Below are positions 9,524 to 20,299 of a stretch of DNA of 64,000 bases, in pieces; the stretch's first letter is position 1; each line of letters starts with the position of its first letter. A program made the translations under genes and the position numbers. The notes below the pieces were generated by a model. It was given only the letters and a program-made list of their open reading frames with translations, made no database searches and was not told the DNA's origin. Location: contig OY856413.1 of assembly GCA_963693085.1 (NCBI GenBank), positions 546,150,879 to 546,214,878 on the forward strand, in the 5' to 3' direction. This stretch comes from Alisma plantago-aquatica. Lineage: Eukaryota; Streptophyta; Magnoliopsida; Alismatales; Alismataceae.

Positions 9524-10908
9524 ACACCCTCCTTCCGCTTCATAGCTACGCCAACTACGACGCAGAAAAGCTGATCTTCACCAGCGCAGATATTGAAGTG
9601 GTGGCAGTCGAAGTCGCTTACGCCGCCACCACCAGTATACAAGAGAGGGAGGCTGCAAGAGGAGAACCAATTCCTCTCGACACACAGTAGGACAAATCTT
9701 CCACAACTCCTGTCGAGCCACCCACCGCTCCAGAGCCGCCGACGGTAGCAATTAATAGAGTTGTCATCGCTCCTGCCATACCATCCGCAAAAATGGCAAC
9801 ATCTGCCACGGTTGAAGAAGTATCGGTGATCGTGGAGGTCGCTGAGGCAACTGGGGCTGAGACAACCATGCTAGCCCTAATGGAAGCTGTCGCGGAAGAG
9901 ACAGTCATAGCTCCAGAGTCTTCTGGGGTGCCCTTAGTGGCAGAAGAAGAAGTGCAGCCGGACGCCAGTAATGGGGCGTTCTCCAGTAATGGGGCGTTCG
10001 CCGAGATCCTCGAGATGGAGCTCAGAGCTGTGCAACCTATGTCGACACCACTGTCGGTGTCTTCTGTGGCAGCTGCAGAGGAGGTATCTGAAAACATAGA
10101 GGTGGAGCAGCATCCACCCACACTACGGCCCTCTCTACCACCTCATACGGGCGGGGCAGAGTCAGCCGTGAATGTGTTGACGCCTCGCCCAGAAGCAACT
10201 ACCTCGCGAACAGTCTAGATTGATACTACCCCGAGTGAGGTTGCACACTCTTCGGGTAGATCTTCACATGGGAGGATTGTCGCGAGGACGAGAGGGAGAT
10301 CTACAAGAGCCCCTCCGTCGCTCGGACATATGCTGGGGCACGAACTCAATAACTTGCGGGAGGTAACAGAAAGCCACTCGGCTACTTTTACTTCACTAAC
10401 CCACAAGTTTTCTATCTTCCAGCAGAGACTGAATAGCCAGGAGTGGCAACTGCTGACTCTAGTTGGCCTTCCCAGCTAACTAGAAGCACTCAATTCCACA
10501 CTACAGCAAGCTCTCCAGCACCTTGACGCGATTGAGGAAAGGCTTAACAGGGGGGACGACAATCCATGCCCAAGGCAGCTGAGAAGGTCTTTGTCATCCC
10601 CAGGCTTAGGCTCTGCACCCTCCTCATCTGCACCTTCCACTTTTGGTGCGTCGTCTTCTTCAAGAGAGCCTTCTACAATGCCCGACAAAGATACGACACA
10701 CAAGTTTGTCGACGGGTCTCCAATAGGAGAGGAGAGCTCCCGAGGTGTAAATGACTTCACTCCCTCTGCCTCCGTTGATGAAGCCGAAGATAATGATGAA
10801 TCAGTCAGCATCAGGGAGGATTCTTCTGATGAATCAAAGGGAGATGGAGGGACATTGAAGCTGCCAACCAAAGACACCCCCCAGAGGAAAAAGCTCGACG
10901 GTAGATGA
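9496..10908 (+). pseudogene. Low-complexity Ala/Glu/Ser-rich linker ORF of the Ulp1 element
   Basis: One frame continues the Athila-like product for about 470 codons with three in-frame stops: TAG 9688-9690, TAG 10216-10218 and TAA 10477-10479. The predicted product has alanine/valine/glutamate-rich stretches, a short heptad-like region (LNNLREVTESHSATFTSL, then LNSTLQQALQHLDAIEERL) and a serine/aspartate-rich tail. No catalytic domain is visible. Two of the stops could come from CAG by C-to-T change. It probably linked the gag-like part to the protease part of one polyprotein. Confidence 0.5.
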
Positions 10909-11122
10909 ATTCTCTATGCCGTCAGAGATACATTCCTTCGAGATGGTGGACTTCGACAGAAGGGCCATCGGATACCTGGCGATCAGGGACCAGAAGCTGC
11001 TAAATAAGGTCCTAAGGTCATAGGCTGACGAAGAAGAAGTAATCTAGAGTGACGGCTACTTTTCAATACAACGGGGAACACTTAGAAGCTTATTCTGTTC
11101 CCCAGCCATCGTCGGAAAGAAG

Positions 11123-11692
11123 TTGTTCAGGGTCCTGGAGGGTGCAATCATCGAGAACATCAGCACCAGGACAGGTCAGCAAACAATATACAATGCCACC
11201 CTGACCTTGGCAAGAAGATTAATGATGGGAGTATTAGACTCCATCGTGGTGGCCAACATCCTGTGGCATATTGAAGAGCACAACACGAACATCGTGTTGG
11301 CCCCATACAAGCACCGCAACAACTGGTTCCTATGTGTGGTAGACCTCTGGAACCATGATGTACAGCTATTCAGCTATTGCAATGAGGACGTGCCACGCTC
11401 AGGACTAATCTTCAGTCGCCCGAAGGATAAACATATCAGGCTTCTACCGATGCATCTTCTCCGAGCTATCAAACAAGGAGTCCAACGTCACAGTGGTGTT
11501 TGGAACTTCTTCTCTATCAGAGACTTCCCCGTCCAAGCAGAATCAGGAAGTGGGAATAGCGCACTTGTCATCTTGCGTGCCATGGAGCTACTCAACATAT
11601 TTGGAAATATAAGGCACCTCCAGGGCCAAGACTTCTTCCAACTTAGGAGCACCTACTCTCTGTTGCTAATCAAAGACAAGAGCTATTTCTAA
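11123..11692 (+). pseudogene. Ulp1/C48 protease-like domain 1, catalytic residues replaced
   Basis: An open frame of 189 codons has the shape of an Ulp1 protease domain. The beta strand of the usual HW motif is present as NNWFLCVVDLW, with Asn67 in place of the catalytic His. The strand usually ending in YDS reads QLFSYC, with Ser84 in place of Asp. The cysteine loop reads FPVQAESGSGNSALVILRAMELL: the oxyanion Gln138 is kept, but Asn145-Ser146 replace Asp-Cys. If it was made it should be inactive as a protease. The frame has no upstream ATG of its own beyond 11123 and probably belonged to a longer polyprotein; stops occur just upstream near 11020-11047. Confidence 0.6.
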
Positions 11693-11874
11693 GACGCAGG
11701 GGTACCTGAAAGGCTGCTGGATAGTGACCAAGCGGACGAATCTTCGCAACCCAGCAGCACTCCAAGGAAATAAGCTGAGATGGAAGAAACGTCTATGGGG
11801 TAGGCAAGCGGTTAGAAATCTTGCGGTAGGTACACGGAATCAAAGACCCTACTTTGCCTGAAACTTCAGAATAA

Positions 11875-12607
11875 TTGATCAACAACTTCGACCATTTCTC
11901 ATACTCTACACTCACGCAGGAGCAGGTCAATGAAGTTCTTCTAAAGTTAGCTAACTCTACCCCCACAGACGTCATCTACGAGGCAGGTAGTGTCATAGTC
12001 CCTATTGATGACTTAAGGGACATGGTAAAAGAAGGAAGATGTTTGGCGATATCTGTGGTGGCCTCCTAAATCCAAATACTACAAAAGAAGTTTGAGCATG
12101 CATACATCGCTCATCCAATGTTGTTCAACGACATCAGCCTTGTCGACAAGACAGGAGCGAAGCAATCTTTTCTGGCAAAGTTGAAGTGCAGAGTTCCACG
12201 CATCATCTTCCTGCCGATTCTGCACTACAACCACTGGACACTCCTTATGATGTACACTCGCCAACGAGCAGGAATCTTCTACACATCTCAGACAGCAACA
12301 AAGATCATCCAGTGCAGTTTACATCGACGGTGTGACATCCCTCGAGCGCTTGGTACGAAAATACTACGATGAGGTGGTAGCGTTGATATAACCATTCATG
12401 GAGATAGAATCTAGCAAATGGCACGAGCTTCAGTTCTACCATCGCAGTCCACAACAAATTCCTTTATCCAACGACTGTGGCATCTTCGTGTTGGAATGGA
12501 TATCAAATCAAAAGACGCCTGACCAGCTCCACCACATCGAATACCATAGCAAACGCAGAGAATATGTGTGGGGGCTTCTATCTGGCAAAGGCGCGCTCAC
12601 AAGCTAA
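11875..12607 (+). pseudogene. Ulp1/C48 protease-like domain 2, His and Cys retained, frameshifted
   Basis: Several frames together give a second Ulp1-type domain. Pieces are 11875-12066, 12118-12372 and 12398-12607, separated by a stop and a frameshift. HYNHWTLLMMY carries the His-Trp pair (His codon 12232-12234), and SNDCGIFVLEWI carries the nucleophile Cys (codon 12476-12478) with a preceding Gln in SPQQIP. The strand expected to carry the catalytic Asp reads IFYTSQ, so Asp seems lost. Ulp1 enzymes cleave SUMO or related isopeptide bonds. Such domains are known as passengers in plant transposons, mostly Mutator-like ones. Here the context is an LTR element. Confidence 0.75.
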
Positions 12608-13578
12608 CCCTCACTGAGTAAACATTACCCTACTTGATCTACTTCACAACTCTAGGACAGAGTGTGGAGTAATTTTGGGGGGGGGATTCTATGTACCAGT
12701 GAGGGAGGTACTAAAAGTCTTCTGAACCTCACCCCTTTTGTTCTTTCTGTTCTTTATTTATATATAACATGTGTACATATACATATACATGCCTCATACA
12801 ATTTTTTGCTTATTTTGTCTCTATACATATGTACAAAGACACTTCATAAGTAAAAACCTGATACGACTTCTTGCTAGTTTGTTTTCTCTGTGCCCAAAGA
12901 GGTGCAGGTTTTGTTATGCCTTTTTGAAAATGCAGCCTCAAACAACAAAAGACTACGGAAAAATTTCGAAAAAATAATCTCGTGACAGTTAGGAGACGTG
13001 TATGCAGAAGTAAAAAGTTGCCCAAACAGCAAAAATTTCTCTTGTTTTCCCTTACCCAAAAAAATCCCAAAAAGAGAGAATAGCCTTATGAGAGTGAATA
13101 AAAGCATGAGAGTTGTGCCCAAAAAAATACACTTGTTTTCCAAAAGTACCCATCTTTAGGCACGGTAGATCTGGGGCAGTGGTACGTAGGATGTGAAATC
13201 ACTGCTCTAAAGCCAACTGGTTTGGACTGCAGGGACTATTTTCCCACTAACGGACCCGTACCTGGATGGACTAATGGGAAACAAGAAAAAACCAAAAAGC
13301 CTTAAGCCTACCCAAACACACAACTTCCTATTCCCAAAGGTTGTTTGGTGTGAAAGCTAACTTCGAAATCATGCACCCAAGTCTCGTCGAAGCTATGGAG
13401 AAAAATTTTGCTTAAATAAGGTAGGGAAGGTAAAGTCCGTTGATTTGTGGTCGGGAAGTATTCTCCTTAAGACATCTCAATACTCGCTCAAACTCTTTGT
13501 TTGAAAACTATATCGGTTAAGAAGAAGCATCACAAACAAAGTTTTAAAAGATTAATTGAGGACAATCAAAATGCTAAG
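12608..13578 (+). other. 3' untranslated part of the Ulp1 element
   Basis: There is no supported coding sequence. A G-rich tract at 12676-12686 resembles a polypurine tract but is not next to an LTR. Minus-strand open frames at 12810-13143 do not resemble any family. No reverse transcriptase, integrase or RNase H is present anywhere between 7721 and the 3' LTR. Confidence 0.6.
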
Positions 13579-13589
13579 TTTGGGGGAGT
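13579..13589 (+). other. Polypurine tract of the Ulp1 element
   Basis: TTTGGGGGAGT lies directly before TGATAACACC, the start of the 3' LTR. It shows that 13590 is a genuine 3' LTR boundary and that the element lies on the plus strand. Confidence 0.8.
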
Positions 13590-15405
13590 TGATAACACCA
13601 AATTTTGTGATTTTATGGCCCATATTTCGTTGTTAAATCTGTCCTTTTAAACTGTTTTCCTCTCCTTTTTGTCATGTTTTTTAATAAACAGGCCGCGTTA
13701 TGCACTTATCTCATTTTTATCATCTTTTGCAGAGTTTTCCTCAATTTTCCACTCAAAATCAGCAAAAAGCCTGTCCCGGCCTATGAACGTGTTTTACCTA
13801 CATCGACCAGTCGACCGATACACTCACACCTCGCCGCAGTAGCCCAATACGGATGCTGCATGACACGGGTGTGCCGTGCAAGAAGTCTCTGACGAGCGAC
13901 ACGCCACTTACCCGATAGGGAGCTGTACTCGCCACGACTACTGAAGCATGTCGCACGATACAAGCTACCCACCAGTAGGCGCCCACCCGTCATGATACCT
14001 GATATGATTGCTGACCAACACCCGTTCTGCCGAGCGACACGCATGTCGAGCGTCCCTGGAGCTGCTCTAATAGAGCCAATAGAGGACATGTGGCGCCCGG
14101 AGGACCGTAACTTCTTCAAACCGCTGCCTATAAATAGCAGCTACATGACCTCAATGGGATGGGTCAGAATCTCGTGAAAGCTAACTTTGGAAAGCACTTG
14201 GAGCTAGCGTATCGCGTCCCAGAGGTGTACCGGGCGATACTAGGTGAGCACTTCCCCGACCCGAGAGGGTGGGAATGGCTCACTTAGAATCTGTCTCGAT
14301 CGCCGCAGCAGCCTCGATATCGACTAGAAAGGCCTCCCAATATGAGGAACCCGATACTCTAAGTGGTCTCTAGCCCAACACGATACCGAGCCTGATGCGA
14401 ATCAACCATTATGGTGTGTCACCCGAGAGGGTGGCATCCCGATACGACCGTATCGGGCATGAGCTCTTTGATCGATACATCTTCCCGTCATGGTGTGTCG
14501 CCCGATAGGGGATGCTGCCCGACACAAGCGTATCGGGCAGAGCTCCCGCCCGGTATCAGGTTAGAGGGATCTTAGGGATCTGTTGTTGCTTGTCGACCTC
14601 CTAAATCAAGGAGGCGATACTTATCTTCCCTCTTTTAGTCATTTATTTTCTTTATTTACGCAATGTAACTGAACCCTTTTAAACAATGTTTATGCTAATG
14701 GAATTAGAGGAGTTTCAAATATCTGTTGGCTTTATGTTTCGTTCCTTTGTGTTGGATGATTACTTTGTTTAGCGTCCGGACTCTAGCTTGTATGCTTGGA
14801 TCATGTTTTGACTAGCTATCGAATCGTGTTTCCCGTTGTAGCAACCTCGAGAGAGGTGTTGTGGCTCTGGTGTTTGGTCCAATCGGGGAGTACGAGAGTA
14901 CCCAGGATCGGAGTTGCTTCAGTTATCTTTCCACTCTAACCCAAGACCAGCAACCTTGAGAGAGGGTGTTGGTACTTATTTAGGAGTACCTTCTTTGAGA
15001 GAAGGGGTACTGGTTGTTCCTGTTGCTTCTTATTTTACTGAAGTTTTCTTCCTTCGTTCCTTACCAAGGCGATGGTGTTATCTCTCTGGTTTCGTTGCAC
15101 TAAACCCCTAAAAACTGATAAATGCCAAAAACCTTAATTTTCCTTGTAACTCCATTTGGAGATAGTTTTCTTTTATTTTACCGATTCTTGCATGTTGTTC
15201 CCCTTGGAAACTCTACCCTCACTTACCCTTACCGGAGTGTAAAGTATCGATTACGTGTTCTTAACACTACCACCCTTGTCCATGTGGTTCGACCCCGATT
15301 GCTACTTCGGACCCCGTCATCGTTGTGGGGGCCTAAGAGTCGGGTAATTTAAAAGTATGACTACTTTGAATCTGCTCCTTTTGGATGCGCAATTTAGGCC
15401 AGTTA
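13590..15405 (+). mobile_element. 3' LTR of the Ulp1-bearing LTR element
   Basis: This 1,816-bp LTR is paired with 3022-4840. It starts TGATAACACC after a PPT and ends ...CAGTTA, followed by the target duplication GACAT (15406-15410), which matches 3017-3021. The TATA box is at 14129-14136. The motif cluster of CCCGACAC/TATCGGG type is present as in the 5' LTR, with many point differences. Confidence 0.9.
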
Positions 15406-17443
15406 GACATTACATGAACTAGGTCATAGTGGAGATGTTATTGAACCTACATATGATCGACATTCTGCTACATCATTTACTCCCTGAGAGATTCATTGGA
15501 TAGAGAGAAAGAGGCCTTAGTAGGTTGGGTTGGTGCATGAGGAGGCTAGTTGGAGGAGGAGGCACTAGGGGTAGAGGAGCTGGAGGATGGGACACCTTCT
15601 TCACTATGGTTTCACTAATGGAAACACCTTTTCTATTGGGAGTGTTGTTGAAATCCTTAAAAAGGGATTTCTTAGTAAGAAATTGAAACAAACCACATAT
15701 GAGGTTTGGGTACGGAGGATGGTAGTCATATGTATTCCTCTCTAAGTAAAATAGGTTGTGTGGTAGAGGATATAACATGTCCATTTGACTTAGATTCCCT
15801 AAAGGATATAATACACTATCACTACTGAGTTTTCTTCAATATTTGCTTGATTTTTCTTTGGATGGATATTGCAATTTATGATGAGAGAAATGTTGCATGT
15901 CCTAATATCCAAGGAAGAAGACGGTAGAATAAATTTCATACTAAAGGGTAGATCAGACTTATTCATGACTTTGTGAATATCAGAAAGGGAAACTTTAGGA
16001 TCAAAGCTCCTGTAGAATTCCTCTAGGTAGAGTAGGTCAAGGTGATTAGGATATGTGGACTTCAAATTAGTTGTGGGTATGGGGCCAATAAAGTATGTAT
16101 TTAGGATATCCTCTGTGATTGTAATCCTAGTCCTGACAATCATGGAAGTATGGGTTATATGGGTGTTAGGTGGTGGCACTAAAGTAGTGTAGTTTCATGT
16201 AAGATTAGCATAGAACTCATGAACAACTTTTGTGCTAGTGAGAGAATTGAAAAAGTAGTAGTGTTTAACAAAAAGTGTACCAAGACATTCTTTAATAAAA
16301 AGCTACTTAATCTCATGAAAAAGCCCACTCCTTGTTTCCTCTAAGTGTCTAAAGGGAAAGGGCGCATGAGAGAGAAGCTCTTTATATCTATTTATAGCTT
16401 GAGAATGGATAAAAGAGTCACCATTGTAATCAAGGATCTGTGTGGAAGGATTAGTATGAGGGATGACGTGTTACCAGCTGAAGAGCTCCTCTTTCTCTCA
16501 CTTGAAGCCATATGAGAAAACAATTTGTAGAGAGAGAAGAGATGCAACTCAAATCCGCACCAAACACAACAACACACTGCAAAAATGGCTAGGGTTGGGC
16601 TAGGGAAGTGGATTTGGGCTTCGATATTCTAGGTAAAGGGTAGGAGAGGGTTTAGGGTCAGAAGGCAAACAAGAATGAATGGTTGTTAGTCAGGTTCCTC
16701 TAGTTAAGAGGAGAGAAATCAACCGACTGAAACCCTTTATCAGTTTCACAAAAATGTTGTTGGTTGAATTTGGTTTTTAGGTAATTTGGCTGACACCTGG
16801 TACAATTTAGTCCTCAGGAAGTCCATCACTCGAGTTACCCTAGGGAAAATGCAGCCAATGGCAAGGTCTGTTACAAAGATAGGAAATTTAAATTCTAAGG
16901 TCCTATAGCCCTATGTAAATGCATTAAACTGGTCTAACATGTATATAAAGCATATCGAGGCATGTTTATCATAATGAGCTACTATTTTGCGTTAAAACAA
17001 GCATTTTGTGATTATGACCAATTTGAGAAAAATAAAACATTTAACTTGCCATTTTTAAGCAAAAACGGAGTAGATTATATCCAATTTTGAACAACCATAA
17101 AAGATTAAAAGAGCATTCTATCTAGGAGACATAGAATTATCATCAATGTCAATAATAAACAATTTTGATCTAATGAAATAAAATTTCTCTCTAGATAGAG
17201 ACTTAGTTAAAATATTCACAAACTGATTTTTGTTTCCATATGCGTGATGTATATGTCTTTCTTAGTAATGCATCCATGAAAGAAATTATGGAGGTCCTCT
17301 ATATGTTTAGCTTTACTATGTTGTATAGGATTGTATGAAAAGTTTATTGTACTAATATATCGCCTAAGATAGGAGAAGCATCATAGAAACTAATAAAATT
17401 TTGGATCATTTGCTTCATTCATAGGACTTGTGCACAACAACTA
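15406..17443. repeat. Original Copia flank, template of the patch at 4841-7720
   Basis: This segment starts with the target duplication and is continuous with the Copia body at 17444, so it is the resident copy. Its extent matches the patch exactly at both ends (15406 with 4841, 17443 with 7720). The Cassandra insertion site is empty here: AACAACTTTTGTGCTAG at 16224-16240. Confidence 0.85.
15473..16565 (-). pseudogene. Extra ORF downstream of Copia pol (resident copy), broken
   Basis: This is the same product as in 4908-6830 but without the Cassandra insertion. It starts MASSERKRSSS near 16535, shifts frame after NTSS, meets the same TAG after HEIK, and remains open at 16179-15799 (126 codons) and 15784-15473 (103 codons). 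The C-terminal part ends in a proline-rich stretch (PPAPLPLVPPPPTS). Differences from the other copy are a few substitutions. The role is unknown; it may correspond to the additional ORF of Copia elements that carry one after pol. Confidence 0.6.
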
Positions 17444-17800
17444 CCACCTGCAATGTATCCAGCCTCAGTAATTGATCAATCCATGGTGTTTTTCTACTTA
17501 GGGAACCAAGAAACTAAACATGGTCCTTGCAGGAAGCAAGTGCCACTTGTTCATTTTCTATCAATTAAGAACCCAACATAATCCACATCATTATAGGTTG
17601 TAAGAGTGAAGTCCCTTGACTTGGGATACCATAATCTAAAATCTGGGGTTTTGACTAGGTATCTTAAAATCCTATTAATAGATACAAGATAGGATTTTCT
17701 AGGGCTTTGAAGTCTAGCACACAAGCCAACACTAAACATTATATCTGGTCTAGAGGCAGTTAGATATGGTAAGCTACCAATCACACATGTATACACTTCT
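17170..17800 (-). pseudogene. Copia RNase H
   Basis: On the minus strand, GSLPYLTASRPDIMFSVGL, RILRYLVKTPDFRLWYPKS and DYVGFLIDRK mark the end of the reverse transcriptase and the start of RNase H. The domain continues across stops as TSGTC, LVSWF, EAGYIAGGSCCAQ and a region like NPIQHSKAKHIEDLHNFF. At least four stops or frameshifts interrupt it. It is the C-terminal enzyme of the Copia polyprotein, which degrades the RNA strand during cDNA synthesis. Confidence 0.85.
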
Positions 17801-18660
17801 CATCTACCTTTCACCTTCTTCATCCTTGTCATGTTTAGCGGTGTTGGACATGGGAGTATCCATTGGATTTGTGTTTTCCATCACAAAGCATTTCTAGAGT
17901 TCATTAGTGTACTTTCTTTGGCTAATGAAGTTTCCATCTTTAATTTGCTTGATTTGAAAGCCAAGGATGAATGTAAGCTCCTCCATCATGCTCATTTTAA
18001 ATTCACTCTGTATAAGAGAACTAAAATCCTTTCCAATATCAAGATTAGTCTCTCCTAAAATGATATCACCAATGTAAATTTGAATGATAAAGAAATTATT
18101 AGAAGTTTGTCTTATAAAGAGAGTAGAATCAACTTTTCCCATGATATAGCCAATATCAACTAAACAGTTTCTTGATTTTTCATACCAAGCTCTAGGGGCT
18201 TGTTTGAGTCCATAAAGAGCCTTTCGTAATAGATAAACATGAGTAGCATGCTTTTCATGTTCAATCAAGGAGGTTGAGCGACGTAGACTTCCTCCTATGT
18301 CTTTCCATTCAAAAACACACTTTTAACATCCATTTGATAAAGAAAAAAAAATTATGACTAGAAAAGGCAAGCATAATTCTAATCGATTCATGCCTAGGAA
18401 CAAGAGCATAAGTTTCACCAAAATCAATACCTTCTTATTGGTTGTAACCTTGATCTACTAACCTCAGATTATTTCTTACCACCTTGCCACTTGCATCAAG
18501 TTTGTTCTTGTAGACCCACTTTGTGCCAATGATCTTCCTATCACTTGGTCTTGGCACTAGAGTCCACACTTTGGTCTTTTCAAATTATTCAAGCTCTTCT
18601 TGCATGGCTAGGATCCACTTATCATCCTCTAGAGCTTCTTTGACATTCTTTGGCTCAAGT
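17800..18660 (-). pseudogene. Copia reverse transcriptase (RVT_2), YVDD changed to YIGD
   Basis: The domain begins near 18650 with WILAMQEELE and VWTLVPRPSDRKIIGTKWV, continues through RPSDRKIIGTKWVYKNKLD and GIDFGETYALVPRHESIRI, and then YLLRKALYGLKQAPRAWYE. It ends with ELTFILGFQIKQIKDG. Stops break it in several places. The catalytic YVDD box reads YIGD: codon GGT at 18068-18070 replaces the usual Asp codon. This would inactivate the polymerase on its own. Confidence 0.9.
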
Positions 18661-18989
18661 TGTTAGATGAAGGTGCTTTTTTCTTGTTCTTTGTTGATAG
18701 AAGCATGCATATTCACTCTTTCAAAGGGGTTGCCTATGATGAGCTCTTTTGGATGATCTTTTACAAAGTCAAGAGTTGAATCATTCTATTCATCTTCTTT
18801 GAGTATTCATCTTCAACCACCTCTTTTCATTTATTGTTGATGTCTAGTTCTTTGAATCTAGGAATCACTTTATCTAGAGAATTATCATAACAACATTCTT
18901 GGGAATAGAGGGATTGGATTCAATAAATTTAACATTGATAGATTATTCTATTTTCAACATTCAATGGTAAACGCTCTATATGATCTACT

Positions 18990-19720
18990 AGTAGTGCTAT
19001 CTAAGAAATTGCCTTGTAAGATTTTGCATCAAACTTGTTGAGAGAATCGTTGGTGTTTAAGTTAAAGCATGGACAACTGTAAATATGAAAGAAGTCAGTA
19101 GAAGGCTTTCTACCACTCCATAACTCATAGGGGGTTTTCTTAAGCAAAGGATGTGTGAAAACTCAATTTTGCAACAAACAAGCAGTGCTAATGGATTTGG
19201 ACCAAAATTTATTGGGAGTGTCATACTCCAAGAGGATTTTCCTATCCATATCTTACAAAGACCCATTCTTCCTCTCTATTACCCCATTTTGTGGAGGTGT
19301 ATGGGGACAGGAAAAGTTGTACATGTAGATGGATTCTTCACAAAAACTTTCAAACAAGCCATTATCAAATTCTTGCCCATTATCAATATGGATAGAGACT
19401 ATTCGGAAAGACGCTTCATTTTTAATCCATTTGCAAAAAGTCAACACAACATCAAGCATATCAATGTTTGCAACCAAAAAATGTCCAAATAAAGAGAGAA
19501 ACCATCAGTAGACACAAGGCAATACTTGCTACCATTAATAGATTGAGTTCTCATAGGTTTAAAATAGATCAATGTGAAGAAGCTCAAGGTCTCTCTCGGT
19601 GCTAAGGACTCATTTGGATTTAAAGGAGGATTTGATTTGCTTTCATTGTGTGCAAGGTTGGAATTCCTCATCTTTCTCAAAGTCCAACTTAGGAAGTCCT
19701 TTAACCAATTCCTTTTTGCT
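18990..19720 (-). pseudogene. Copia integrase core, broken
   Basis: The minus strand gives the GAG-pre-integrase/integrase part in two main frames. One covers 19680-19441 with PMRTQSINGSKYCLVSTDGF. The other covers 19477-19253 with IHIDNGQEFDNGLFESF and HTPPQNGVIERKNGSL. The DNGQEF and PQNGVIERKN motifs carry the second Asp and the Glu of the DDE triad region. A frameshift joins them. Downstream, 19266-19057 continues the C-terminal part. It lies between protease and reverse transcriptase, the Copia order. Confidence 0.85.
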
Positions 19721-19859
19721 CATCTTTTTCAACTAATGAATATTTACATCAGAAAGCCTACAGTTCCATAAAGATATATCATTCTTATCAACAACTAGGC
19801 ATATACCAAGAATAGTTCATAGAGAGAGAAGAAAAATAGTATAAGGATTTACAACTTTA

Positions 19860-20160
19860 GTTCCCTTCTATATAACATTGTAAGTGAGGGAATCCAGAAG
19901 CAAACATTCTAGAGTTGTAAAAAGAATAAGATATCCATTATCACAAAGTTGACTAACAGTAATTAGATTGTGATGTAGGCCATCCACAATAAGAACATCA
20001 TTTATGCATAATGAATCACCTACATCATCCTCACCTATTACTTTACCTTTCTTGTTGTCCCTAAAAGTCACCGAACCTCCTTTTTTTGTGAAGGTGTTGA
20101 AGTGGGCCTTATCATCGGTCATATGCTTGGTGCATCCACTATCAATAATCCATTTTTATT
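19860..20160 (-). pseudogene. Copia aspartic protease
   Basis: The minus strand encodes WIIDSGCTKHMTDDKAHF, with the catalytic DSG at 20135-20143, followed by KKGGSVTFRDNKKGKVIG and DGLHHNLITVSQLCDNGY. The ORF from 20122 to 19868 is open for 84 codons after the DSG. The motif order and the HNL.TVSQLCD signature are typical of the protease and pre-integrase junction of plant Copia elements. Confidence 0.9.
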
Positions 20161-20299
20161 TTTCCTCACTCACTTGAATAACTTATTCACTAGTTATAGA
20201 CATGAGGGCCATGTGACATTCACCTTCATTTGATCTATATTCACTTGAAGAGGACTCTTCCCAAGTGTCATGGGATGCATCTTTGCCCCTTCTTTCCTT

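Noticed and set aside
12810..13143. Minus-strand open frames of 86 and 89 codons
   Set aside because: No family resemblance; they lie antisense in the untranslated part of the Ulp1 element and overlap each other.
7721..17443. Simple 9.7-kb tandem duplication followed by LTR-LTR deletion
   Set aside because: That model predicts at least part of the 5' LTR to be as similar to the 3' LTR as the flank copies are to each other. Differences are frequent over the whole LTR up to its last bases.
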